Part shown: piece after piece, positions 25,409 to 34,675 of the stretch
How the letters are laid out: every line of letters begins with the position of its first letter
Position numbering within the stretch: position 1 is the first letter of the stretch
Source: CAYXVU01 sp964468725
GTDB lineage: Bacteria; Acidobacteriota; Blastocatellia; UBA7656
Length of the DNA stretch: 64,000 nucleotides
Reading direction: 5' to 3'
Assembly (NCBI GenBank): GCA_964468725.1
Contig: CAYXVU010000003.1
Location: 1 to 64,000, forward strand
Translations under genes and position numbers: made by a program
The notes under the pieces: generated by a model
Told to the model about the DNA's origin: nothing
Databases searched by the model: none
Seen by the model: the letters and a program-made list of their open reading frames with translations, nothing else

Positions 25409-26155
25409 ATGATGATTGATAGCGCAGAGACCGTCGGCCAATTGGCGGTTATGATTCCCGGGGCGACGCAAATTTTCGAACAACTACAGATTGACTATTG
25501 CTGTAAGGGGAATCAGACGCTATTGGAAGCTTGCACGACGGCAAACATTCCGATTGCGTTGGTGATCGTCTCTCTGCAACAGGCAGAGGCTGCGGGACAA
25601 GCTGCCGAAGCCGCGCCGCAAAGCTGGCAGCACGCTACCCTTACCGAGTTGATCGCTCATATTCTGGAGACCCATCACGTCTACACGCGCGCGGAGTTGG
25701 AGCGACTGGAATCTTTGCTTGCCAAAGTCGTTTCCGTGCATGAAAAGAATCACCCCGAGTTGGCGGCGTTGCAGAAGAGCTTCTTTGTCTTAAAGCAAGA
25801 CTTGCTGCCGCATATGTATAAAGAAGAGCAAGTGTTGTTTCCGTACCTGATGGAGATGGAAGCCTTGATCGCCCGACAACAGAGCGTGCCGCGTCCGTTC
25901 TTCGGCTCGGCGCAGAATCCCATTCGGATGATGATGCTGGAGCACGATGCGGCGGGCGAGGCGCTGCGCGAGATGCGCGCCTTGACGCAGGATTACCGAC
26001 TGCCTGCGGATGCCTGTCCGAGCTATCACAATCTCTACAGCGGTCTGGCGGCATTCGAAGCCGACTTGCACCGGCACATTCACTTGGAGAACAACCTGCT
26101 CTTTCCTCGCGCTTTGGCGATAGAGAGCCGAGCCGCGAGCGCGACCGTCGCTTGA
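25409..26155 (+). CDS. iron-sulfur cluster repair di-iron protein (RIC/ScdA/YtfE)
   Basis: 248 residues. The N-terminal ScdA domain (IFEQLQIDYCCKGNQTL, with the CC pair at 31-32) is followed by a hemerythrin-like four-helix bundle. The bundle has His/Glu ligands in HILETHHVYTRAELERLE, HEKNHPEL, HMYKEEQVLFPYL, LEHDAAGE and HLENNLLFPRA. The family repairs iron-sulfur clusters damaged by NO or oxidants. It fits a nitrate/nitrite respirer, where NO is a by-product. An AAGGAGGT ribosome site at 25398-25405 favours a start at 25409 or 25412 over an upstream GTG. Confidence 0.95.
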   Translation: MMIDSAETVGQLAVMIPGATQIFEQLQIDYCCKGNQTLLEACTTANIPIALVIVSLQQAEAAGQAAEAAPQSWQHATLTELIAHILETHHVYTRAELERLESLLAKVVSVHEKNHPELAALQKSFFVLKQDLLPHMYKEEQVLFPYLMEMEALIARQQSVPRPFFGSAQNPIRMMMLEHDAAGEALREMRALTQDYRLPADACPSYHNLYSGLAAFEADLHRHIHLENNLLFPRALAIESRAASATVA

Positions 26156-26156
26156 G

Positions 26157-26975
26157 ATGAAGAGCAAACCGCCCATTCCAAAAGAACACGGCGCGTGGGC
26201 GATGCTCTACGCGCCGCTGGTCATGGCAGCATTGTCATTCGGCAGGTTCGACCTGCGCGGTATCCTCTTCTTCGTCGCCGTGACCGGCGTCTTTTTGGCG
26301 CACGAACCGTTTGCCGCTCTAGCCAGACTCCGACCTTCGCAACCGAACGGCCTGCAACGCCGAAGTCAGGCGCGCGTGTGGTTAGCGATTTACGCCCTCA
26401 TTGCCGTTGCCGCAACGCTGCCGTTGTTGTTGACGTATGATCGCTGGTTGTTGCTGCCTTTCGGGGCTGTCTTGCTGGTGTTGCTGCTCTTACATATTTG
26501 GATGGCGGCCAAACGCGCCGAACGCAAAGTGGTAGGGGAACTGCTCGGCGTCATCAGCCTGACGATGACCGCGCCCGGAGCCTACTATGTCATCGCCGGA
26601 CGATTTGACGAGATGAGTTTATTGATTTGGGTTTTGAACCTGCTCTATTTCGCAAGCGCCGTCTTTTACGTAAAGATGAGAGTCAGCCGTTATGCACAAA
26701 AGCCGGATGCCGGGTTGCGCACGTGGCAATGTGTGATCTATCACCTCGGCTTAGGCGCGCTCGTCTTTTTGGCTCTTCGATGGGAGTTAGTTTCGAGCCT
26801 TCTGCTGTTGGCCTACTTTCCCATCATGATTCGCGCCTTTGCAGGGCTGCGCCCGCAGGGGCAACGATTGAACCTCAAACGCATCGGCGTTGCCGAACTC
26901 GGTTACACGGTCGTCTTCATCATCTTCGCTGTTTGGGGTATCTACCTCCACTCTCCGCTGCCATCTCCATCTTGA
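26157..26975 (+). CDS. YwiC-like membrane protein
   Basis: 272 residues with about seven to eight helices. It begins KPPIPKEHGAWAMLYAPLV, the hallmark of the YwiC-like family. Its biochemical role is unknown. In Bacillus subtilis ywiC lies between fnr and narGHJI, so its occurrence at the end of this nitrate island repeats an association known from Firmicutes. The start lies one base after the RIC stop, so the two are probably co-translated. Confidence 0.88.
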   Translation: MKSKPPIPKEHGAWAMLYAPLVMAALSFGRFDLRGILFFVAVTGVFLAHEPFAALARLRPSQPNGLQRRSQARVWLAIYALIAVAATLPLLLTYDRWLLLPFGAVLLVLLLLHIWMAAKRAERKVVGELLGVISLTMTAPGAYYVIAGRFDEMSLLIWVLNLLYFASAVFYVKMRVSRYAQKPDAGLRTWQCVIYHLGLGALVFLALRWELVSSLLLLAYFPIMIRAFAGLRPQGQRLNLKRIGVAELGYTVVFIIFAVWGIYLHSPLPSPS

Positions 26976-27035
26976 GTCTCCGCCTGTCTTTCGCCTGATT
27001 GAAGGTGTGATCGGGGACTCGCAACCTGACAAGTA

Positions 27036-27373
27036 ATGGTCGCACTCTTGACGGTAGCAGGCCTGAGTCTCTGCGGCGTAATTCCGCTCGATCCATCAGT
27101 AGCGGCGGCGCAATCACTCATCGCTGTGCGCGGCGCGATTGTTCACACGGCGGCGGGTTTGCCCATCGCAAATGCGACGATCATCGTGCGCGTGGGTAAG
27201 CTTGTTGCGGTCGGGCAAAACTTTGCTGTGCCCGCTGGCGCGCAAGTTTTTGAGGTTGCCGGGAAGACAATCGTCCGGGACTGCTTGATGAGCCTTCGCA
27301 CAGCGGCGCAAATCCCACAGATATCAATGATCCCTCTGGCGTAACGGGTCGGTGCATCGGTCAAACCGGCTGA
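27036..27373 (+). pseudogene. amidohydrolase remnant, frameshifted and truncated
   Basis: The first frame encodes a signal-like start and then LIAVRGAIVHTAAGLPIANATIIVRVGKLVAVGQ, ending in AGKTI. This is the N-terminal beta-sandwich of imidazolonepropionase-like amidohydrolases. Near 27272 the homology jumps to another frame (PGLLDEPSHSG, as in PGLIDTHSH), which ends at a stop at 27371-27373. The metal-binding HxH is also altered to PSH. The catalytic barrel is missing altogether. It is a decayed gene left just behind the nitrate island. Confidence 0.72.
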
Positions 27374-27488
27374 ACTCGCTGGCTGGGACAGATGGTTCCG
27401 GCTTCATCCTTGCCGCAGCAAGTGGTAAGATGGGCGCTCGTGCGGGAGTCTCTTCTCTGACCGAAACCAACAACCGGAAAGGCCGACT

Positions 27489-28766
27489 ATGAATAGACGA
27501 CATCAAATCGCTGCTCTGATCCTGGCTGTGGCCAGTCTGCTGGGGTTCGTTTCATGCGCCCCTCCGCAGGGTTCCGACACGCCGTTGACCAAAGCGAACT
27601 TCGAACAATCCTTTCAAGAGGCTTTGATCAAAGCCAAACCGGGCAGCGTGATTGAATTGCCGGAAGGTACATTCAAATTCGATAAGACGCTCTCGCTTTC
27701 GGTCAATAACGTCACGCTGCGCGGCAAAGGGATGGACAAAACGATTCTTTCGTTTGCCGGACAACAGGCAGGGTCTGCGGGGATGCTGGTCAAAGCCAAC
27801 GATTTCGTCATCGAAGACTTGGCATTGGAAGATTCGGCGGGCGATGCCCTCAAAGTGGACGGCGGCACTAATATCACGATTCGCCGCGTTCGCGTCGAAT
27901 GGACGGGCGGCCCGAATGTCAGCAATGGCCCTTATGGCATTTATCCCGTCACCTGTAAGAATGTGTTGGTCGAAGAGTCGGTCGCCATCGGCGCCTCTGA
28001 TGCGGGCATCTACATCGGACAGTCCGAACAGGTCATCATTCGCCGCAATCGCGCCGAGCAAAATGTCGCTGCCATCGAGATTGAAAATACCAAGCACGCC
28101 GATGTCTACGAAAATACCGTGACCAGTAACACTGGCGGCATACTGGTCTTCAACCTTCCCGATCTGCCGGTGCAAGGGGGCGGCTTCGTGCGCGTCTTTA
28201 ACAACAAAGTGATGGCCAACAACACGCCGAACTTTGCCCCCAAAGGGCAGACCGTTTACAACCTCGCCACCGGCACGGGGATGTTGATTATGGCGGTCAA
28301 AAACGTTGAAGTCTTTGGCAATGTCATCAAAGACCACAATACGACCAACATCAATGTGGTCAGCTACCTGTCGGCGGCGAGCGCCAGCGAAATCAAGAAT
28401 CCCAACTTCAATCCCTATGTCGCCTCGGTCTACCTTCATGACAATGAAATCTCCGGCAGCGGCAAAGAACCCGATAGCCGTTTGGAAAAATGGCAAGCCT
28501 TAGCGCAAGCCACCGGCAAACCGCTGCCCGATATTATTTACGATGGCATCCTTGAGCCGGTGAACAACAAACCGGGCACGGTAGCGGATGCAAAAATCTG
28601 CATTGAGAAGAATGGCAGCGCGACCTTCATGAATTTTGACGGGGCGGGCGGCTTCAAAAATATCAGCCGCGATTTGAGCCAGCATAAATGTTCGATTCCG
28701 TCGCCCGAAGCCATCACCTTGCCGCAGACCAACGGCACGAGGGCGAAAGCCGGAGGCAGTCTGTAA
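27489..28766 (+). CDS. parallel beta-helix lipoprotein
   Basis: 425 residues. The N-terminus MNRRHQIAALILAVASLLGFVSCAPP is a lipoprotein signal (LGFVSC lipobox-like). The body contains right-handed beta-helix repeats (ITIRRVRVEW, VLVEESVAIG, VIIRRNRAEQ, VEVFGNVIKDH) and a pectin-lyase-like rung pattern. It matches the beta-helix family (TIGR03805 as I recall) that regularly pairs with a diheme cytochrome of the TIGR03806 family. The paired gene follows with a TAATG overlap. The function of the pair is unknown. Confidence 0.87.
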   Translation: MNRRHQIAALILAVASLLGFVSCAPPQGSDTPLTKANFEQSFQEALIKAKPGSVIELPEGTFKFDKTLSLSVNNVTLRGKGMDKTILSFAGQQAGSAGMLVKANDFVIEDLALEDSAGDALKVDGGTNITIRRVRVEWTGGPNVSNGPYGIYPVTCKNVLVEESVAIGASDAGIYIGQSEQVIIRRNRAEQNVAAIEIENTKHADVYENTVTSNTGGILVFNLPDLPVQGGGFVRVFNNKVMANNTPNFAPKGQTVYNLATGTGMLIMAVKNVEVFGNVIKDHNTTNINVVSYLSAASASEIKNPNFNPYVASVYLHDNEISGSGKEPDSRLEKWQALAQATGKPLPDIIYDGILEPVNNKPGTVADAKICIEKNGSATFMNFDGAGGFKNISRDLSQHKCSIPSPEAITLPQTNGTRAKAGGSL

Positions 28767-29827
28767 TGCGTCAGTCGGTTTGCGCGGCGTTGATCTTGCT
28801 CGCTCTCGGTTGTTTTGCCAGTTGTGGGCGAGGCAGCGGCGTGCAGTCTTATTTGGAAGAGCCTTTTCCGAAACGGCTTTCGGACTGGCAGTTGTTCGTC
28901 AAAGGCGCGACGCCGCTGGTTCCCAATCAGCGCGTCGTGCCTTATGACCTGAACACGCCGCTGTTTTCCGATTATGCCAGCAAGTATCGCTTTGTGTGGA
29001 TGCCGGAAGGGACGGCGGCGACCTATCACGAAGAGGAAGCCTTTGCCTTTCCGGTCGGCGCGATTCTTTCAAAGACTTTCGCCTATCCGGCAACGGATAG
29101 TTCGTCGGGCGAGCGCTTGATCGAAACGCGCTTGTTGGTGAATACCGAAAGCGGATGGGTATCGCTGCCTTATGTCTGGAATGCTGAACAGACCGATGCG
29201 ATACTGCAAATTGCAGGCAGTACAGCGCACATTGGCATGACGGATGCTAGCGGACAGGTGCAAACGATTCGTTACAACATTCCCAATACCAATGAGTGCG
29301 CGCAGTGCCACGATCTCTCAAAGACGCTATTGCCGGTCGGAACCAAAGCGCGGCAACTCAATCGTGACTTTGCCTACCCGGACGGCACGGCCAATCAACT
29401 GGATTACTGGACGAAGATCGGCTATTTGACAGGCGCGCCGCCCTCCTCTGCCGCTCCGAAGTTGGCCGTGTGGAATGACTCGCAGAGCGCTTCAATGGAG
29501 GCGCGCGCACGCGCCTATCTGGATGGCAACTGCGCCCACTGTCACCGCGCCAACGGTTCGGCGGGCTATACGGCGTTTTTGCTCGATTGGAAAGAGACAG
29601 ACCCGCGCCGGTTGGGGTATTGTAAGAGTCCGAACTCTGCGGGTTTCTCCGGCAATCTGGCTTTTGACGTTGTGCCGGGAAAACCGGATGAGTCCATTTT
29701 GATCTATCGTATGCAATCCACACGCGCCAAAGAGATGATGCCGGAGATTGGGCGCAGCACCATTCACCAGGAAGGCTTGGCCTTGATTCGAGAATGGGTC
29801 GCTTCGCTCAAGGGCAAATGTGAATGA
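28766..29827 (+). CDS. SO_2930-family diheme cytochrome c
   Basis: 353 residues with a lipoprotein signal (LILLALGCFASCGRG). Two haem motifs, CAQCHDLSK near residue 185 and CAHCHRANG near 260, are embedded in the family sequence (LNTPLFSDYASKYRFVWMPEG, GTKARQLNRDF). It is a periplasmic or membrane-tethered electron carrier of unknown partner, co-translated with the beta-helix lipoprotein. The pair is known from Shewanella, Hyphomonas and others. Confidence 0.9.
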   Translation: MRQSVCAALILLALGCFASCGRGSGVQSYLEEPFPKRLSDWQLFVKGATPLVPNQRVVPYDLNTPLFSDYASKYRFVWMPEGTAATYHEEEAFAFPVGAILSKTFAYPATDSSSGERLIETRLLVNTESGWVSLPYVWNAEQTDAILQIAGSTAHIGMTDASGQVQTIRYNIPNTNECAQCHDLSKTLLPVGTKARQLNRDFAYPDGTANQLDYWTKIGYLTGAPPSSAAPKLAVWNDSQSASMEARARAYLDGNCAHCHRANGSAGYTAFLLDWKETDPRRLGYCKSPNSAGFSGNLAFDVVPGKPDESILIYRMQSTRAKEMMPEIGRSTIHQEGLALIREWVASLKGKCE

Positions 29828-29952
29828 GCGCGCCGTCTCTGATTCGTTGATTTCTGTGCCCATAAGAGTTCTGCGACTGGCTGAGGGGCAGTCGGCGATC
29901 ATCCTCACCGTCTTTGAAAGACCCAGCGGTTGCTTGCCGCTTGGCTGATGCT

Positions 29953-29981
29953 GCTGTCTTGCGACTGGGTTGCAAGACAGC
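29953..29981. repeat. hairpin after the diheme cytochrome gene
   Basis: GCTGTCTTGC (29953-29962) and GCAAGACAGC (29972-29981) form a perfect ten-base stem with a nine-base loop. No T-run follows, so if it ends transcription it is not a standard intrinsic terminator. The rest of the 29828-30178 gap shows no gene, only a strong GGAGGAGGAGAGG ribosome site before 30179. Confidence 0.5.
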
Positions 29982-30178
29982 GATTGGCAGTCATTCGAAA
30001 GGGTGTCAACTTTCCGCAACTCCGCAGCTTGGATTTCGTGATTTTGTCCGAGTCGTCCAACAGAGATGCAATTCTTCGGACAGCGGAGCCATTGCCGTTT
30101 GAAATCTAAGCATCTGTTAGGTTGTAACTGTATTGACAGCAGCCGTGCCGGTCACCGCCGGTCGGAGGAGGAGAGGCT

Positions 30179-32434
30179 ATGGGAAGAAAAGTCATGAGTC
30201 TTTTCTTATGCGCGATGCTGAATTTTGTGACCTTTGCGCAAGAGCAAAAACCACAATCGGCTGACGAAAAACCTATTCGCATCACTGCTGAGTTGGTGCA
30301 ATTGGATGTCGTCGTCACCGACAAAAACGGGCAAGTAGTCAAGGGGCTGACCAAAGATGATTTCGAGGTCTTTGATAACGGCAAGAAGCAAAGCGTCAGT
30401 TTCTTTGAGTTCGTTGATTTAGTTGGCGGCAACAAGGCGGCGGATAAAGCGGCCCCTCAACCCGCAACTCCGGATAAAGACCCTGACAATTTGACCGAAG
30501 CCGACACGAAACGGGTGATGGCTTTTTTGGTGGATGATTTGACCATTCGCACCGAAGACATGACTTTTGTGCGCGAGATGATGGCGCGATTTGTTCGTGA
30601 TCGCATGGGCGAGAATGATCTGGTCGCCATCATTCGCGTCGTCGGCGGGAAAGGGTTGCTGCAACAGTTCACCAATGATAAGCGGTTGCTGACCAAAGCC
30701 ATTGAGTCACTGACGCCATCTTTGCACTTTGCCAGCCGCGCATCAGCAAGTGCCGAAACGGCAGACCTCGGCGGCAGACCTGCGGAACTCAACGCGCTTA
30801 CGTCCTCCACCTTGCGTGGGACGGCTGCGGGTGGCGCTGCTGCCGGTGCGGAGGGCGAAGGGGAAGAGGCGGATTTGACGGCGATTGCCGATCAGATCGA
30901 ACAGAATCAGGAACTCGGTAAAGATGTGATGGATGAGGCGCGATTGATAATGCGCGCTACGATGCTGTTTGGCTCGGCGGACTACTGGGTGGATAGCATG
31001 AAAGAGTTGCCGGGGCGTAAATCGCTGGTCTTGATTTCGGGCGGCATTCCCTCTGTAGCCAATACAACGAATTTTGCTGCCACCGGCATTGATATTCCGG
31101 GCTTCATTGATAACCTGACTGACCGCGCGACGCGCGCTGGCGTCGCCATTCATACGATGGATGTTCGCGGACTTTCGGCCAATAGTGGTGTCGCCTCCTT
31201 CGCCGAAACGCCGGGAAAGAGCGCTCTGCCGACGACGATTGGCGAGTTGGCGCGGTCGGGCAGTTCGCGCTCCGCTGGAACCGGATTCGGACGCGTGCCG
31301 GATGAACGATTATTGGGGACTGACACGCTGGAAGATCGTATGGGACTGCGACAACTGGCGTCGGCGACCGGCGGCATTGCGGTCTTTGATAAGAACAATT
31401 TTGGCGATGGATTGAACAAAATCATCGAAGCCAACCAATCCTACTATCTGCTTGCCTATCAGCCGATTGATACGAAATTCGATGGCAAGTTTCATAAGCT
31501 TGAAGTCAAAGTCAAACGCCCCGGTATGAAGGTCTATGACAAGCGCGGGTATTTTGCTCGCAAAGAGGCGGCGAATGAAACTGCCCTGACCAAACAACAG
31601 CAAATTCTGGCGGCGATCAAATCACCGCTCGCCAAACGCGCCGTCAATGTCAACGCGCTGCTGACCTACCGCGCCGCCCCGCTGCCGAAAGCCGAAGGAA
31701 AAGACAAAGTCGCGCTTCACGGCGCGGTTGATATTCATATGTTGATTGACCCGAAGAACCTAAAGTTTGAAGCCGCGGGCGACAAGCAGCAAGTGACCTA
31801 CGACGTGGCGGGCTTCGTCTTTGATGAGGTCGGGAAGATGCGCGGCGGTTTCAGCGAAACAGTTACCGTCAGTCTCGACCAAGAAGAGTATGAACGCGCG
31901 CGCGTCGAAGGTCTGAATTATACGGCGGACACGGTTTTGCCGCCGGGGGCGTATCAAGTGCGGCTTGCGGTGCGCGACAATCGCAGTGGGGCCGTCGGCA
32001 CAGTGCAAAAGTATGTCGAGATACCGAACCTCTCTGATGGCCGGTTGACTAGTAGCCATTTGTTGATTGTCGGAGCGCCGCCCAACAACACCGCATCAAC
32101 AGAGACGACGGTCATCGGGGGCAATCGCCGCGTTGCCAGCAAGCTGGATTTACGCTACCTGATGATGCTCTACAACGTGAAGTTGAAAGACGGGAAGTCA
32201 CAGGCCAAAGGGCAGATGGTCATCTCGCAAAACGGCAAAGAGTTGTACCGCGAAACCGATGCCGACTTGCAACAGATGGGTAACAATTCGACGACCTTCT
32301 TGAAGATGGGGCAGATCGGTTTATCGCGCGTCAAACCCGGACGCTATACGATCACCATCACCCTGACCGACCCGCTGGCCGACAAACGGTTGCAGTCCAT
32401 CACCCGCAGCACCGATTTCATCGTTGTGAAGTGA
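30179..32434 (+). CDS. acidobacterial VWFA-related secreted protein
   Basis: 751 residues with a signal peptide (LFLCAMLNFVTFAQ). Residues about 25-85 read ITAELVQLDVVVTDKNGQ and VKGLTKDDFEVFDNGK, the N-terminal motif of the VWFA-related family abundant in Acidobacteriota. A von Willebrand A-like domain spans about 110-425; its metal site is degenerate (FLVDDLT instead of D-x-S-x-S). The C-terminal half is a beta-rich region of unknown role. It probably lies outside the cytoplasm and binds proteins. The next gene overlaps its stop as GTGA. Confidence 0.88.
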   Translation: MGRKVMSLFLCAMLNFVTFAQEQKPQSADEKPIRITAELVQLDVVVTDKNGQVVKGLTKDDFEVFDNGKKQSVSFFEFVDLVGGNKAADKAAPQPATPDKDPDNLTEADTKRVMAFLVDDLTIRTEDMTFVREMMARFVRDRMGENDLVAIIRVVGGKGLLQQFTNDKRLLTKAIESLTPSLHFASRASASAETADLGGRPAELNALTSSTLRGTAAGGAAAGAEGEGEEADLTAIADQIEQNQELGKDVMDEARLIMRATMLFGSADYWVDSMKELPGRKSLVLISGGIPSVANTTNFAATGIDIPGFIDNLTDRATRAGVAIHTMDVRGLSANSGVASFAETPGKSALPTTIGELARSGSSRSAGTGFGRVPDERLLGTDTLEDRMGLRQLASATGGIAVFDKNNFGDGLNKIIEANQSYYLLAYQPIDTKFDGKFHKLEVKVKRPGMKVYDKRGYFARKEAANETALTKQQQILAAIKSPLAKRAVNVNALLTYRAAPLPKAEGKDKVALHGAVDIHMLIDPKNLKFEAAGDKQQVTYDVAGFVFDEVGKMRGGFSETVTVSLDQEEYERARVEGLNYTADTVLPPGAYQVRLAVRDNRSGAVGTVQKYVEIPNLSDGRLTSSHLLIVGAPPNNTASTETTVIGGNRRVASKLDLRYLMMLYNVKLKDGKSQAKGQMVISQNGKELYRETDADLQQMGNNSTTFLKMGQIGLSRVKPGRYTITITLTDPLADKRLQSITRSTDFIVVK

Positions 32435-33177
32435 GGAGGCGGCAGGCTGCGACGCAGGAGAGTGTGGAACACGACCATTCACCGGAAGCCATCAGAGACC
32501 GGCTCTCTGCCGGGCCTCGACATAGTTACCTCCGCGATTGGGTCTATGGCGGGATAGATGGCGCGGTCACCACTTTCGCGGTCGTTGCGGGAGTGATCGG
32601 CGCCAGCCTCTCTCCGAAAGTCGTTCTCATCATCGGCGCGGCCAATATCTTGGCCGATGGGTTTTCCATGGCGGCCAGCAACTATCTGGGAACCAAAACC
32701 GAACACGACGAGCGCGAACGCTTGAAGGCCATCGAACATCGCCACATTGACGCCTCCCCCGAAGGCGAGCGCGAAGAGATTCGCCACATCTATCGAGAGA
32801 AAGGATTCGAAGAAGAGGAGTTGGAGCGCGTTGTCGAATTGATTACGGCTGACCGCGAGCGTTGGGTGCAGACCATGCTGGTTGAAGAGTACGGCTTGCC
32901 GATGGAGGTGCGCTCCGCCTGGCTGGCGGCGCTTTCGACCTTCAGCGCCTTTCTGATCTGCGGATTGGTTCCCTTGCTACCGTTTCTGTTCGGGTGGAGT
33001 GAGGCTTTCGGGTTGTCTACGACGCTGACCGGGATTACCTTCTTTGCCATCGGCAGCGTGAAGAGTTTTTGGTCAACCGTCTCGTGGCTGCGCTCCGGCA
33101 TCGAAACGTTGGCCGTTGGTTCGGCGGCTGCCGGACTTGCGTATGCGGTCGGCGTGCTGCTCGGCGGGCTGCAATGA
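32431..33177 (+). CDS. VIT1/CCC1 family metal transporter
   Basis: 248 residues. It has membrane helices in DWVYGGIDGAVTTFAVVAGVIGA and VLIIGAANILADGFSMAASNYLGTKTE. A charged helical insert rich in Glu follows (EREEIRHIYREKGFEEEELERVV), then further helices. This is the layout of the CCC1/VIT1 iron and manganese exporters, whose insert binds metal. The GTG start overlaps the VWFA stop (GTGA). It may handle iron for the many haem and iron-sulfur proteins nearby; this is inference. Confidence 0.92.
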   Translation: MRRRQAATQESVEHDHSPEAIRDRLSAGPRHSYLRDWVYGGIDGAVTTFAVVAGVIGASLSPKVVLIIGAANILADGFSMAASNYLGTKTEHDERERLKAIEHRHIDASPEGEREEIRHIYREKGFEEEELERVVELITADRERWVQTMLVEEYGLPMEVRSAWLAALSTFSAFLICGLVPLLPFLFGWSEAFGLSTTLTGITFFAIGSVKSFWSTVSWLRSGIETLAVGSAAAGLAYAVGVLLGGLQ

Positions 33178-33462
33178 ATGGCCAAAACGCAATCTGACGA
33201 CGCCCGTCGAAACGGGTCACTGGTCACCAAACGATTGTCAGAATAACCCTTCGCGGTGTGAACTTCCGCACCCGATTGCGCGCTTTCACGCAATTTCACC
33301 CTACTCTCTTCCTGAACTTGTTGCTCTGATAGGGAATCATCACCGTTATGGGCGGCATAGTGATTGCAACCTTTACATCGTTCGGCATAGTAAGGATGAG
33401 GGTTGAGTTTCGCACGCCGGTATGTGCTTAGCAGGCAGGAAGCGGAAGGGAGGGACAGGGCG

Positions 33463-34185
33463 ATGAAATCATCTTTCGGATTGTGCATGATCGAGAATTG
33501 TTTGGACTGTGAGCAGCGCACACACTATCTATTTTGCAATCTTTCTCCTGATTCGTTACAGGCGCTTGAAGAGATCAAATACACAACGCTCTATTCGAAG
33601 GGAACGGTTCTCTTTGTCGAAGGTCAGTCGGCGCGCGGCATCTTTATCCTCTGTCAGGGGCGCGTGAAGTTATCGACTACGTCGAGTGATGGCAAGACCT
33701 TGATAACAGAGATTGCCGAAGGCGGGGAAGTGTTGGGGCTGAGCGCGACGGTTTCTGGCACAACCTACGAAGTGACCGCCGAAGCATTGGAATCTTGTCA
33801 GGTGAATTTCATTCGCCAAAGCGACTTTCGAACCTTTCTATCGGCGCATAACGACGCCGCCTTACGAGTTGGTGAACATCTCAGCCGCAACTATCAAACC
33901 GCGCACGAGCAGCGTCGAACCATTGGGCTGGCGCGCACCTCGCTGCAAAAGTTTGCCAACTTCCTGCTCGAATGGAGCGCGCAGCAGGGCAAGCCGACCG
34001 AACAAGGCGTGCGCTTGAAGATTACCTTGACGCACGAAGCCATCGCGCAAATGATCGGGGCATCGCGCGAGACTGTGACGCGACTCTTCGGCGATTTGAA
34101 GAGTCGCGGAGTGATTCACGTCAAAGGCTCAACCTTGCTGATTTGTGATCCCGACGTCCTCCAAGAATTAGCTCACCCCGGATAG
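33463..34185 (+). CDS. Crp/Fnr-family regulator with N-terminal cysteines
   Basis: 240 residues. A cyclic-nucleotide-like beta barrel spans about 35-150 and a C-terminal winged helix follows (LTHEAIAQMIGASRETVTRLFGDLKSRGVIHV). C8, C13, C16 and C25 lie at the N-terminus (LCMIENCLDCEQ...FC), similar to the Fnr pattern that holds an oxygen-labile [4Fe-4S] cluster; the fourth Fnr ligand lies in the barrel. It probably controls anaerobic respiration genes, including nrfHA. The ATG at 33463 follows a GAGGGACAGGG stretch; an upstream in-frame start is less likely. Confidence 0.92.
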   Translation: MKSSFGLCMIENCLDCEQRTHYLFCNLSPDSLQALEEIKYTTLYSKGTVLFVEGQSARGIFILCQGRVKLSTTSSDGKTLITEIAEGGEVLGLSATVSGTTYEVTAEALESCQVNFIRQSDFRTFLSAHNDAALRVGEHLSRNYQTAHEQRRTIGLARTSLQKFANFLLEWSAQQGKPTEQGVRLKITLTHEAIAQMIGASRETVTRLFGDLKSRGVIHVKGSTLLICDPDVLQELAHPG

Positions 34186-34675
34186 AAAATCAGCGACCGC
34201 CTGCCCTGACCGCTTGCTTTCCGATATGTGACCTGGATTACGTGGAGCCGTGATGGCGCGCACTGACTATCGCGGGTTCAGGAGGGTAAACTAATTGTCG
34301 TTTTTAGCGCTTGTCGCGTGGCTTTCCGTTGCCTGTGACCATGAGGACATCTGCGCCGTTTTGATGATTTAACGATGAATCCGATTTCCGTCACATCCAA
34401 TGGAAAACGGCTATCGTAGTGAGGCTTGGCCTCACAGTCATTCATCGGGTCAGGGACGCTGGCTGGCGTGTGGTGAATCATCCGACTATGTGGCAGGGTC
34501 AGTTGCGGTTGACCTCTGACCGCACCCCGAGCAAGTCGGGACGGGGTACTGCCCAAACGAAGAAACGAATGACAAAGTTGAAGCCTATCGCACCCTCGCC
34601 GTAGAGCCGACTTGGCGCCGCGAACGCCTCCACTCCTCAGCCGCCTGCCTGACATCACCAAAAGAGGTGTCAGCT
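34186..34675. other. intergenic region without a recognised gene
   Basis: About 490 bases between the Fnr-like regulator and a secreted protein gene. I see only short stem sequences, such as GTGAGGCTTGGCCTCAC near 34420 and ACCCCG/CGGGGT arms near 34525-34550. No reading frame there resembles a protein. Confidence 0.45.

Noticed and set aside
27373..27488. A small gene between the amidohydrolase remnant and the beta-helix lipoprotein
   Set aside because: No open frame with protein-like sequence or ribosome site.
33318..33335. An Fnr-box-like sequence (CTGAT...ATCAT) upstream of the Crp/Fnr gene
   Set aside because: The half-sites are five, not four, bases apart and both deviate from the consensus.
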